A stretch of 64,000 nt of DNA, from assembly GCA_910579505.1 (NCBI GenBank), contig CAJTTZ010000001.1:248001-312000 (forward strand), written 5' to 3'. Shown one piece after another: positions 17,462 through 24,862 of this stretch (its first letter is position 1; each line of letters starts with the position of its first letter). The notes under the pieces were generated by a model, which saw only the letters and a list, made by a program, of their open reading frames with translations, did not search any database and was not told where the DNA came from. Position numbers and translations under genes: made by a program. Origin of the DNA: an uncultured Lachnospiraceae bacterium (GTDB lineage Bacteria; Bacillota; Clostridia; Lachnospirales; Lachnospiraceae).

Positions 17462-18253
17462 ATGAGTGAAGTGATTGTCGTCACGTCAGGGAAAGGCGGG
17501 GTGGGAAAGACCACCACCTCTGCAAACGTTGGAACAGGTCTGGCAGCTATGGGGAAAAAGGTGATCCTCATCGACACGGACATCGGTCTCAGGAACCTTG
17601 ATGTTGTGATGGGGCTTGAGAACAGGATCGTCTATAATCTGGTGGATGTGGTGGAGGGAAACTGCCGCATCAAGCAGGCGATTATAAGGGACAAGCGTTA
17701 TCCGACACTGTTTCTTCTGCCGTCGGCGCAGACAAAGGATAAGAGCGCGGTGAATCCCTCCCAGATGGTGCGCATGATCAGCCATCTTCGGGATCAGTTT
17801 GACTACATTATTCTGGACTGCCCGGCAGGGATTGAACAGGGATTTCAGAATGCCATCGCTGGCGCGGACAGGGCGCTTGTGGTCACTACGCCCGAGGTTT
17901 CCGCGATCCGGGATGCAGACAGGATCATCGGGCTTCTGGAAGCAAATGAAATACATAGGATGGATCTGATTATCAACCGGATCAGACAGGATATGATAAG
18001 AAGAGGCGATATGATGTCCTCGGAGGATGTGGTTGACATTTTATCGCTGCCCCTGATCGGAAGGGTGCCGGATGATGAAAATGTGGTGATAGCCACAAAT
18101 CAGGGAGAACCGTTAGTCGGGAGTAATACACTGGCGGGCAAGGCATACCAGAATATCTGTTACCGGATCATAGGCGAGGAGGTTCCCTTCATGGATTTTG
18201 ACAAGGGCGTCTCGTTCTGGACGAGAGTAACTGGTATTTTCCATAAAGGTTAG
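17462..18253 (+). CDS. minD: MinD, septum site-determining ATPase
   Basis: Deviant-Walker ATPase of 263 residues that recruits MinC to the membrane. The motif GKGGVGKTT is at residues 10-18 with the signature lysine K11, and the C-terminus (KGVSFWTRVTGIFHKG) is an amphipathic membrane-targeting helix. TGGAGGA lies upstream of the ATG. MinE follows 11 bases later, so this organism has the oscillating MinCDE system rather than the MinJ/DivIVA type. Confidence 0.97.
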   Translation: MSEVIVVTSGKGGVGKTTTSANVGTGLAAMGKKVILIDTDIGLRNLDVVMGLENRIVYNLVDVVEGNCRIKQAIIRDKRYPTLFLLPSAQTKDKSAVNPSQMVRMISHLRDQFDYIILDCPAGIEQGFQNAIAGADRALVVTTPEVSAIRDADRIIGLLEANEIHRMDLIINRIRQDMIRRGDMMSSEDVVDILSLPLIGRVPDDENVVIATNQGEPLVGSNTLAGKAYQNICYRIIGEEVPFMDFDKGVSFWTRVTGIFHKG

Positions 18254-18264
18254 GGGGGATCAGC

Positions 18265-18528
18265 GTGTTTAAAAATCTGTTAAAGCGGAAAAGCTCGAGA
18301 GAAATAGCCAAAGACAGGCTAAAAATACTGCTTATCTCCGACAGGGTCAACTGTTCGCAGGAGATGATGGAGATGATCAAGAACGATATCGCAAAGGTGA
18401 TATCCAAGTATATGAAGATAGACGCCCAGAGCATGGAGATACAGATTACGCAGACAAGCGGCAAGGGGCACGGGATCAAAAATCCGACGCTCTACGCAAA
18501 TATACCGATTTTGGACTTAAAACAGTAA
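18265..18528 (+). CDS. minE: MinE, topological specificity factor
   Basis: An 87-residue regulator that stimulates MinD ATPase and confines MinC/D to the poles. The N-terminal FKNLLKRKSSREIAKDRLK segment is the amphipathic and anti-MinCD helix; the rest forms the dimerisation domain (LLISDRVNCS, MEIQITQ). The start is a GTG behind GGGGGGAT. Confidence 0.95.
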   Translation: MFKNLLKRKSSREIAKDRLKILLISDRVNCSQEMMEMIKNDIAKVISKYMKIDAQSMEIQITQTSGKGHGIKNPTLYANIPILDLKQ

Positions 18529-18571
18529 CAGATAAAATTATGCAAAATACATAATCTTAAGAGGTTAAGGA

Positions 18572-19693
18572 ATGCTGAAACATTACCACATCAGGGACTA
18601 TGATTTTAAATTGATCGTTTTGGTGGTGGCGCTCACGGCGGTGGGCGTTTTTGCCATCGGCAGCGCGAAGGAATCCCTGCAGTCCAGACAGCTTGCCGGG
18701 GCTGTTTTCGGGTTCTTTCTGATGCTGGTGCTGTCCCTGTTTGACTATTCGGTGATTCTTAAGTTTTATTGGATTATGTATGCTGCGAATCTCGTCCTTT
18801 TATGGCTGGTGCGTGTTGCCGGTGTGGAAGTTGCGGGCGCGCAGCGGTGGCTGAATCTCTTCGGCATCCAGTTCCAGCCTTCGGAGACGGCTAAGATTCT
18901 GTTGATTTTATTCTTTGCACAGTTTATCATGAAACATAAAGAGGAGATGGGGACGTTTAAGATAGTCATAAGCTGCGTGCTGCTGTTTTTGCCGTCGATC
19001 TATCTGATCCTCGAACAGCCGGATCTGTCCACCAGTATCATGGTGGTGATATTGTTCTGTGTGGTGATGTTTGTGGGCGGCGTAAGCTGGAAATATGTGA
19101 TCTTGGCGGTTTCCATTGCCGTGCCGGCATTTATTATCGCGCTGACGCTGATTTTGCAGCCTGAGCAGGAGATCATCAACGACTTCCAGCAGCGGCGTAT
19201 TCTCGCATGGCTTTACCCGGACGAATACTCTGATACGGAAGCCTACCAGCAGAACAATTCCATGATGGCCATCGGTTCCGGGATGCTTTACGGGAAGGGA
19301 TATAACACCAACGAAATCAGTTCCGTAAAAAACGGCAATTTTATCGCCGAGGTGGAAACGGACTTTATTTATGCGGTTATCGGCGAAGAATTTGGGTTTG
19401 TCGGAGGCTGTGTGGTAATTGTGTTATTGATTTTCATCTCATTTGAATGTATTATGGTATCTAGGAAGGCAAAAGACTTGGCGGGTACGATTATCGCAGC
19501 GGGGGTTGCGGCGCTGGTCGGCTTTCAGGGGATGCTTAACATTGCGGTGGCTACCGGTGCAAGCCCGAATACGGGTATACCGCTTCCTTTTGTCAGCTAC
19601 GGGCTGACATCGGTTGTGAGCCTATATATCGGAATCGGGTTTGTGCTGAACATACGGCTGCAATGTAAAAATGACAGGGGTGTTAGCAAATGA
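18572..19693 (+). CDS. rodA: RodA-type SEDS peptidoglycan polymerase
   Basis: Polytopic glycosyltransferase of the SEDS family, 373 residues and about ten transmembrane helices. Conserved stretches include AQRWLNLFGIQFQPSE, the LEQPDLSTS loop, and the C-terminal TGIPLPFVSYGLTS. The context next to mreBCD, PBP2 and min genes supports RodA over FtsW. Its stop overlaps the mgsA start by four bases. Confidence 0.92.
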   Translation: MLKHYHIRDYDFKLIVLVVALTAVGVFAIGSAKESLQSRQLAGAVFGFFLMLVLSLFDYSVILKFYWIMYAANLVLLWLVRVAGVEVAGAQRWLNLFGIQFQPSETAKILLILFFAQFIMKHKEEMGTFKIVISCVLLFLPSIYLILEQPDLSTSIMVVILFCVVMFVGGVSWKYVILAVSIAVPAFIIALTLILQPEQEIINDFQQRRILAWLYPDEYSDTEAYQQNNSMMAIGSGMLYGKGYNTNEISSVKNGNFIAEVETDFIYAVIGEEFGFVGGCVVIVLLIFISFECIMVSRKAKDLAGTIIAAGVAALVGFQGMLNIAVATGASPNTGIPLPFVSYGLTSVVSLYIGIGFVLNIRLQCKNDRGVSK

Positions 19694-20085
19694 ATATTGC
19701 TTTAATTGCACATGATGCAAAGAAAAAACTGATGCAGAATTTCTGTATTGCTTACCGGGGGATTTTGAGCAAAAATGACCTTTATGCCACAGGAACGACA
19801 GGACGGCTGATCGAGGAAGTGACGAATCTGACCATCCACAAGTATCTTGCCGGGCATCTGGGCGGGGCGCAGCAGATCGGGGCGCAGATCGAGCACAACC
19901 AGATTGATCTCGTGATTTTCTTAAGGGACCCGCTCTACCCGAAGTCCCACGAGCCGGATGTCAACAACGTAGTTATGCTCTGTGACAGGCATAATATTCC
20001 GCTTGCCACGAATCTGGCGTCCGCGGAGCTTTTGATTAAATCACTCGACAGAGGAGACATGGAGTGGCGTGAGATGTACAAATAA
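19690..20085 (+). CDS. mgsA: Methylglyoxal synthase-like protein lacking the usual catalytic Asp
   Basis: Converts dihydroxyacetone phosphate to methylglyoxal in the family. The 131 residues include IALIAHD, the phosphate-binding ATGTTG, FLRDPL and SHEPDV, all aligned with the E. coli enzyme. The segment that reads GGDQQ in E. coli, with Asp71 reported as the catalytic base, reads GGAQQ here, so that acid is missing. The other acids and the histidine remain. It may have reduced or altered activity. It is coupled to rodA by a four-base overlap. Confidence 0.85.
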   Translation: MNIALIAHDAKKKLMQNFCIAYRGILSKNDLYATGTTGRLIEEVTNLTIHKYLAGHLGGAQQIGAQIEHNQIDLVIFLRDPLYPKSHEPDVNNVVMLCDRHNIPLATNLASAELLIKSLDRGDMEWREMYK

Positions 20086-21121
20086 CAAATCGAGCGTAGC
20101 TCGATTACGAGGACTGACTTCGTCAGCCTCGGCTTTAAAACGGGGAAGGCTGTGCGCTTTCCTTGCTGCGGCGGCTCTCGCCCTTACGGGGTGTGGGAGC
20201 GCGAAGTATGACATGCCCTACGAACAGCAGGGGAGTGTCAGCAGCTATCAGTTGATTAATATCGCAAACAGGGAGACGATAGAGCCGTTTGCAACGGATC
20301 TGTGCGTGACCGCGAAAGATGTGACGGCGGGCGGCCCGGATCTGCAGCAGGTGGGGGCGGCAGCGCTCTTTGACACGAAGAATCTGGAGACGCTGTATGC
20401 GAAAAATGCGCATAACCAAATGAATCCGGCAAGTCTGACGAAGGTCATGACTGCTCTTGTGGCTTTGAAGTACGGCTCCCCGGATGATATTTACACGGCT
20501 TCGGAGAATGTGTTAATCACAGAGTCCGGCGCAGTTTTGTGCGGCATCAAACCGGGGGATCGGATGACGTTGGATCAGGCGGTACATGCGCTTTTGATTG
20601 CTTCTGGCAACGATGTCGCCGTACTGATTGCGGAGGGAGTTTCAGGTTCGCTCAATGGCGGTACCGGCTCAGTGGAAGAATTTGTGGAACTGATGAACCA
20701 GGAGGCGCAGGAGATCGGGGCGACGAACTGTCATTTTAAGAATCCGAACGGGCTGACGGAGGAAGGGCATTATGTGACAGCCTATGATCTTTACCTGATT
20801 TTTCAGGAAGCCCTGAAATACGAACTTTTCAACCAGATTATACAGATGTCCTCCTACAGTACCGTCTATACGGCGGCGGACGGTTCTGAAAAGACGCTGG
20901 AGATAGAAAATTCCAATCTTTTTCTGAGGGGAACTTTTGAGAAGCCTGCGAATGTGACGATAGTGGGCGGAAAAACAGGCACAACCAACGCTGCGGGACA
21001 TTGTCTGATCCTGCTTTCCAGAAGCAGCAGCGGTACGCCTTATATTTCCGTTATATTGAAGGACGAGTCCAGGGAAGGGCTGTACGGGGATATGGGAGAA
21101 CTGCTTGGAATCATCAAATAA
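20069..21121 (+). CDS. D-alanyl-D-alanine carboxypeptidase lipoprotein (DacF/PBP5-like)
   Basis: Serine-type D-Ala-D-Ala carboxypeptidase (peptidase S11) of 350 residues. A lipoprotein signal ends in LALTGC (Cys about residue 42). The catalytic motifs are PASLTKVMTAL (SxxK), SGNDVA (SxN) and GGKTGTT (KTG). The only plausible start, ATG 20069, overlaps mgsA by 17 bases. Residues 7-23 or so are encoded by two hairpins of an intergenic repeat (20088-20130), so the cytoplasmic tail before the signal peptide is repeat-derived. The usual second C-terminal domain of DacF is absent. Confidence 0.88.
   Translation: MRCTNNKSSVARLRGLTSSASALKRGRLCAFLAAAALALTGCGSAKYDMPYEQQGSVSSYQLINIANRETIEPFATDLCVTAKDVTAGGPDLQQVGAAALFDTKNLETLYAKNAHNQMNPASLTKVMTALVALKYGSPDDIYTASENVLITESGAVLCGIKPGDRMTLDQAVHALLIASGNDVAVLIAEGVSGSLNGGTGSVEEFVELMNQEAQEIGATNCHFKNPNGLTEEGHYVTAYDLYLIFQEALKYELFNQIIQMSSYSTVYTAADGSEKTLEIENSNLFLRGTFEKPANVTIVGGKTGTTNAAGHCLILLSRSSSGTPYISVILKDESREGLYGDMGELLGIIK
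20088..20130. repeat. AATCGAGC hairpin pair inside the carboxypeptidase reading frame
   Basis: AATCGAGC-GTA-GCTCGATT (20088-20106) is followed by GAGG-CTGAC-TTC-GTCAG-CCTC (20109-20130). The first hairpin has the same arms as copies after the cytidylate kinase-like gene (30692-30711). Here the element starts three bases after the mgsA stop and is read through by the next gene. Confidence 0.7.
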
Positions 21122-21126
21122 GGTAG

Positions 21127-21155
21127 TTGTTTTTTCAGGGGAGTTCCTGTATAAT
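21127..21155 (+). promoter_or_regulatory. Sigma-A promoter for the P-loop protein gene
   Basis: TTGTTT (21127-21132), a 17-base spacer and a perfect TATAAT (21150-21155) lie 70-100 bases upstream of the next start. It separates this gene from the shape and division operon. Confidence 0.7.
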
Positions 21156-21228
21156 TGACAGTAAGATCATACATGCATTGTATGAAGCAGTCAGGGTAGT
21201 AAATAATATACGCTAGGAGGGTATCGAC

Positions 21229-21648
21229 ATGGTTCAGTTTATTGTAGGAAGGGAAGGAAAAGGAAAGACCAAGCATTTATTAGATAAAGTAAATACGGAG
21301 ATTAAGGATGCGCAGGGAAATGTTGTGTATCTGGATAAGAGCACGAAGCATATGTTTGAGCTGAACAATAAGATCAGACTCATTGACGTGCCGGAGTATA
21401 TGGTATCGGACAGCGACGAATTTATCGGTTTTATCTGCGGGATTATTTCGCAGGATCACGATTTACAGAAAATGTATTTTGACAGCTTCTTAAAGATCGC
21501 CTGCGTGGAGGCGGACGAGCTTGAGAAAGTGATTGAAAAGATTGAGAAAATCAGCGAGAAGTTCCATGTGGATTTTGTGATCAGCGTTTCACGCGATGAG
21601 AGTGAACTTCCTGAGAATATGCGTAAAAACGTTATTATTTCCCTCTGA
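21229..21648 (+). CDS. Small orphan P-loop protein of unknown function
   Basis: I do not recognise a characterised family. The 139-residue protein starts MVQFIVGREGKGKTKHLL, a GxxGxGKT nucleotide-binding loop at residues 7-14. This resembles the N-terminus of AddB/UvrD-type P-loop proteins, but the rest is too short for a helicase, and no clear Walker B aspartate is visible. The C-terminal half is helical and charged and ends in a beta-like VDFVISVSRDE segment. GGAGGG precedes the ATG. It has its own strong promoter and a downstream hairpin, so it is probably monocistronic. Confidence 0.75.
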   Translation: MVQFIVGREGKGKTKHLLDKVNTEIKDAQGNVVYLDKSTKHMFELNNKIRLIDVPEYMVSDSDEFIGFICGIISQDHDLQKMYFDSFLKIACVEADELEKVIEKIEKISEKFHVDFVISVSRDESELPENMRKNVIISL

Positions 21649-21679
21649 TATGTACATAAACATGATATAAAACCATAGT

Positions 21680-21712
21680 AAACCTCGGAGGCGTTTCCGG
21701 GGTTTTCGCTTT
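21680..21712 (+). terminator. Intrinsic terminator after the P-loop gene
   Basis: AAACCtCGGA (21680-21689) pairs with TCCGgGGTTT (21696-21705) around a six-base loop, followed by TTCGCTTT. The stop codon is 30 bases upstream. Confidence 0.55.
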
Positions 21713-21719
21713 GTACGCT

Positions 21720-21888
21720 ATAAGCAGAGTCAGAAGACTGATGAAGCAGACATCATGCTTGCATGAATGGATGCTTCGGCAGGCTTATGACGAGGCGCAA
21801 GACATCCGGGGGATGTCTGCTCTGCGCGGACCGGAGTGGAACGGAGACCGCGAACGAGAAATGCGAAGCATTTCGAGTCTCTGCTTAT
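21720..21888. repeat. 169-bp nested palindrome, ATAAGCAGAG family, copy 1
   Basis: Outer arms ATAAGCAGAG (21720-21729) and CTCTGCTTAT (21879-21888) enclose hairpins such as AGACATCC-GGG-GGATGTCT and AAATGC-GAA-GCATTT. Long stretches (GCTTATGACGAGGCGCAAG, GACCGCGAACGAGAAATGCG) are identical to copy 2 at 24077-24254, two genes downstream. Confidence 0.85.
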
Positions 21889-21911
21889 TCGTCGGTAATG
21901 GAGAACATCTA

Positions 21912-23309
21912 GTGGCAGATAATCAGAATAACAAGATAACTAAATACAGAAGACCCGTCAATCTGAACATCGGTATGATGGTTTTTGCTGTCATTCTCGT
22001 CTATGTGGTGATCTGCGTGATCATGTACTTCAGGACGGACCATATCGTCCGTTACAGCGTGCAGGAGGGGTCTCTTACTTCAAACAGTATCTACAAGGGG
22101 ATCGCTCTGCGTGAGGAGCAGATTGTGACAGGGCAGGACGCCGGTTACGTCAATTATTTTGCCAGGGAAGGTGAGCGGACGGCGGTGGGCGACCTCATAT
22201 ATACAGTGGATGAGACAGGACGGCTGTCCGACTATATCAAGGCGGGCTCAAACGGGGAAAATTCTCTTTCCGACAGCGATTTATCTGAGTTAAAGACGGA
22301 CATTACCGCCTTTATGCACGGATTCGACAGGAAACGTTTCGATGAGGTTTACAATTTCCGGCATAATATGGAGAGCATGGCAATCAAGCTGGCCAACTAT
22401 AATATTCTGGAAAATGCAGACGCCTTAAACGACGCTTCGGGTACGGTTCTCATTAACTACCGCTACGCGGCCAAGAGCGGCATTGTGCTTTATTCCACGG
22501 ACGGTTATGAGAATTTAAAACTGGAGGACATGACGTCGGAGCTGTTTGACGAGGAGACATACGAGCGTAAATATCTGGTGAATAACGGGCTGATCGCTGC
22601 GGGAGAGCCGGTCTATAAACTGGCAACGGCGGAGGACTGGTCTATTGTGATCCCGGTGGAAAAGGAGCTGGCGGATCAGCTTTTGGAAAAGGAGTATGTG
22701 GAAGTGCGGTTTTTGAAAAACCAGTATACGGCCTGGGGCGAGGTGGCTGTCCACACCAACGAGGCGGGAGAGACATTCGCATCCCTCACATTTACCAATT
22801 CCATGATTACTTTCTGCACAGACCGCTTTATTGATATCGAACTTCTGCTCGAGGAGGAGAAAGGGCTTAAAATTCCAAACTCAGCCATTGTGCAGAAGGA
22901 ATTTTTCATCGTGCCTAAGGCGTACGTGACGAGGGGCGGCAACAACGGGGGCGACGGCGTACTACTGGAGACCTACAATGAAGAGGGAGAGGCAACCACA
23001 CAGTTTGTGGAGACGGAGATCTACGAGGAGACGGAGACAGATTATTATCTTGACAACTCGACGCTCAGGGCAGGAAATTACATTGTCATGCCTGAGACAG
23101 GGGAAAAATACGCCGTCAGCAAAACGGGTTCCCTGCAGGGTGTTTACAATATAAACAAAGGGTATGCGGATTTTAAGCAGATCAGTATACTATATGAAAA
23201 TGAAGAATATTCCGTGGTGAAGTCAAATACCAACTACGGGCTGAATGTATATGACTATATCGTGCTGAATGCGGATATGGTGAAGGATAATGAATTTATT
23301 TACGAATAA
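21912..23309 (+). CDS. HlyD-like single-pass membrane protein in the yggS-sepF block
   Basis: About 465 residues. A short cytoplasmic N-terminus (KITKYRRPVNLN) leads to one transmembrane helix at about 19-42, then an extracytoplasmic region with barrel-sandwich and beta-barrel features of membrane-fusion (HlyD) proteins: GIALREEQIVTGQDAGYVNYFAREGERTA and a later KIPNSAIV segment. No ABC transporter or outer membrane partner is adjacent. GTG 21912 is the start; an upstream in-frame reading passes through the palindrome. Its place before yggS and sepF suggests a division or envelope role, which is inference. Confidence 0.75.
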   Translation: MADNQNNKITKYRRPVNLNIGMMVFAVILVYVVICVIMYFRTDHIVRYSVQEGSLTSNSIYKGIALREEQIVTGQDAGYVNYFAREGERTAVGDLIYTVDETGRLSDYIKAGSNGENSLSDSDLSELKTDITAFMHGFDRKRFDEVYNFRHNMESMAIKLANYNILENADALNDASGTVLINYRYAAKSGIVLYSTDGYENLKLEDMTSELFDEETYERKYLVNNGLIAAGEPVYKLATAEDWSIVIPVEKELADQLLEKEYVEVRFLKNQYTAWGEVAVHTNEAGETFASLTFTNSMITFCTDRFIDIELLLEEEKGLKIPNSAIVQKEFFIVPKAYVTRGGNNGGDGVLLETYNEEGEATTQFVETEIYEETETDYYLDNSTLRAGNYIVMPETGEKYAVSKTGSLQGVYNINKGYADFKQISILYENEEYSVVKSNTNYGLNVYDYIVLNADMVKDNEFIYE

Positions 23310-23364
23310 TTTGTGACTGCGAAACGCGGTAAGGGCAATGCTAACATTGTAAACAGGAGTGACT

Positions 23365-24063
23365 ATGGGCATAAAGGAGAACATCGAAAAAGTAGAGCAG
23401 AATATCAAAGCGGCCTGTGCGGCGTGCGGCAGGGAGTCGGGCGAGGTGAAGCTGATCGCGGTGAGCAAGACGAAGCCGGTTCCCATGCTGGAGGAGGCGT
23501 ATGCTAACGGCTGCCGGGATTTTGGGGAAAACAAGGTGCAGGAACTTGTCGATAAGTATGAGATCATGCCGAAGGACATCCGCTGGCATATGATCGGGCA
23601 TCTGCAGCGCAATAAAGTGAAATATATAGTGGACAAGGTCTTTCTGATTCACAGCGTGGACTCGCTGCGCCTTGCCCAGGAGATCGAGAAGGAAGCGGCA
23701 AAGAAAGGTGTGAGCGTCAATGTCCTTGTGGAAGTGAACGTGGCGGGGGAGGAGAGCAAGTTTGGCGCTACGGTGCAGGAAGCGGTTTCCCTTGTGGAAC
23801 AGATTGTCCAATTACCCCATGTCAGGGTCAAAGGACTGATGACGATAGCGCCCTATGTAGAGGATTCGGAAGAAAACAGACGGTATTTTGCAAAATTAAA
23901 GCAAATTTATGTTGACATAATACATAAAAACATTGATAATGTTTTTATGGAGGAACTTTCAATGGGTATGACCGGGGACTACGAAGTCGCGATAACAGAG
24001 GGCGCGACCTATATCAGAGTCGGAACGGGCATCTTTGGAGAAAGAGAATACACGGTTATTTAG
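23365..24063 (+). CDS. YggS/YlmE family PLP homeostasis protein
   Basis: PLP-binding single-domain barrel protein of about 232 residues, of the family that balances vitamin B6 and amino-acid pools without known enzymatic activity. The PLP lysine is in LIAVSKTKP, followed by FGENKVQE, WHMIGHLQRNK, and the phosphate-binding SMGMTGDYEVAI. ATG 23365 is chosen because AGGAG lies five bases before it; a GTG at 23359 overlaps that site. It is upstream of sepF as in many Gram-positives. Confidence 0.94.
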   Translation: MGIKENIEKVEQNIKAACAACGRESGEVKLIAVSKTKPVPMLEEAYANGCRDFGENKVQELVDKYEIMPKDIRWHMIGHLQRNKVKYIVDKVFLIHSVDSLRLAQEIEKEAAKKGVSVNVLVEVNVAGEESKFGATVQEAVSLVEQIVQLPHVRVKGLMTIAPYVEDSEENRRYFAKLKQIYVDIIHKNIDNVFMEELSMGMTGDYEVAITEGATYIRVGTGIFGEREYTVI

Positions 24064-24076
24064 TATACATAAGTTG

Positions 24077-24254
24077 CGCGTATAAGCAGAGTCAGAAGAC
24101 ATGCGGGACATACGCCATGCTTGCATGAGCGAATGGCTTGCGTGGCTTATGACGAGGCGCAAGACATCCGGGGGATGTCTGCTCTGCGCGGGCCGGAGTA
24201 AAACGGAGACCGCGAACGAGAAATGCGAAGCATTTTGAGTCTGCTTATTCGCGG
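24077..24254. repeat. 178-bp nested palindrome, ATAAGCAGAG family, copy 2
   Basis: Outer arms CGCGTATAAGCAGAGTC (24077-24093) and GAGTCTGCTTATTCGCG (24237-24253) enclose a CATGCTTGCATG hairpin, AGACATCC-GGG-GGATGTCT and AAATGC-GAA-GCATTT. It is highly similar to copy 1 (21720-21888), but the second quarter differs. It fills the gap between yggS and sepF. Confidence 0.85.
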
Positions 24255-24291
24255 TAGAGAAATTTTGACTAATAAATGGAGGATTTTACAG

Positions 24292-24786
24292 ATGGGTGTT
24301 ATGGACAAGTTTATCAGCGCCATGAAATTGAGCGAGGATGAGGACGACGGATACTACGATGATGATTTTTATGATGACGATCCAGAACCGATGCGCAAAC
24401 CCGTTTCCGGCAAGGAAGCAGATAACGCGGAGGAAGATAAGGTAAGAAAGATCACGCCGAAGGTGACGCCCCTCAGACAGACGAAAAAGATGGGGGCGGG
24501 CATGGAGGTCTGCGTGATCAAGCCGACTACGGTGGAGGATGCCAGGGAGATTACGGAAACGCTTCTGGCGAACAGGACGGTAGTTTTAAATCTGGAAGGA
24601 CTGGATGTGGACATCGCCCAGCGGATTATCGACTTTACTTCGGGTTCCTGTTTTGCGATCTCGGGTAATCTGCAGAAGATATCCCATTATATTTTCATTA
24701 TTACGCCGGCGAGCGTAGATATCTCCGGCGACTTTCAGGATATCCTGTCAGGCTCTTTCGATGTGCCGATAGACAAAAGGTTTTAA
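24292..24786 (+). CDS. sepF: SepF, cell division protein
   Basis: Membrane-bound FtsZ anchor of 164 residues. The N-terminal amphipathic helix is MGVMDKFISAMKLSE, followed by a long acidic linker (EDEDDGYYDDDFYDDD) and the C-terminal SepF domain with VVLNLEGLD and RIIDFTSGSCFA. ATG 24292 has TGGAGGA upstream. The upstream in-frame extension lies in the palindrome. Confidence 0.94.
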   Translation: MGVMDKFISAMKLSEDEDDGYYDDDFYDDDPEPMRKPVSGKEADNAEEDKVRKITPKVTPLRQTKKMGAGMEVCVIKPTTVEDAREITETLLANRTVVLNLEGLDVDIAQRIIDFTSGSCFAISGNLQKISHYIFIITPASVDISGDFQDILSGSFDVPIDKRF

Positions 24787-24833
24787 GAAATCGAGTGCAT
24801 AATGCACTCGATTCTTTTCGCGTATAAGCAGAG
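24785..24833 (+). terminator. Terminator-like hairpin plus remnant of the ATAAGCAGAG repeat
   Basis: AATCGAGTGCAT and ATGCACTCGATT form a strong stem right at the sepF stop, followed by CTTTT, so it may end the sepF transcript. Next comes CGCGTATAAGCAGAG (24819-24833), identical to the left arm of the palindrome at 24077, but without the body of the element. AroB starts 30 bases later. Confidence 0.55.
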
Positions 24834-24862
24834 AGAAGGCTTATGAGGAGGAAATACATATT

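Noticed and set aside
21711..21911. N-terminal extension of the HlyD-like protein
   Set aside because: These codons read through a nested palindrome that also occurs at another site; the GTG at 21912 has a ribosome binding site and gives a sensible N-terminus.
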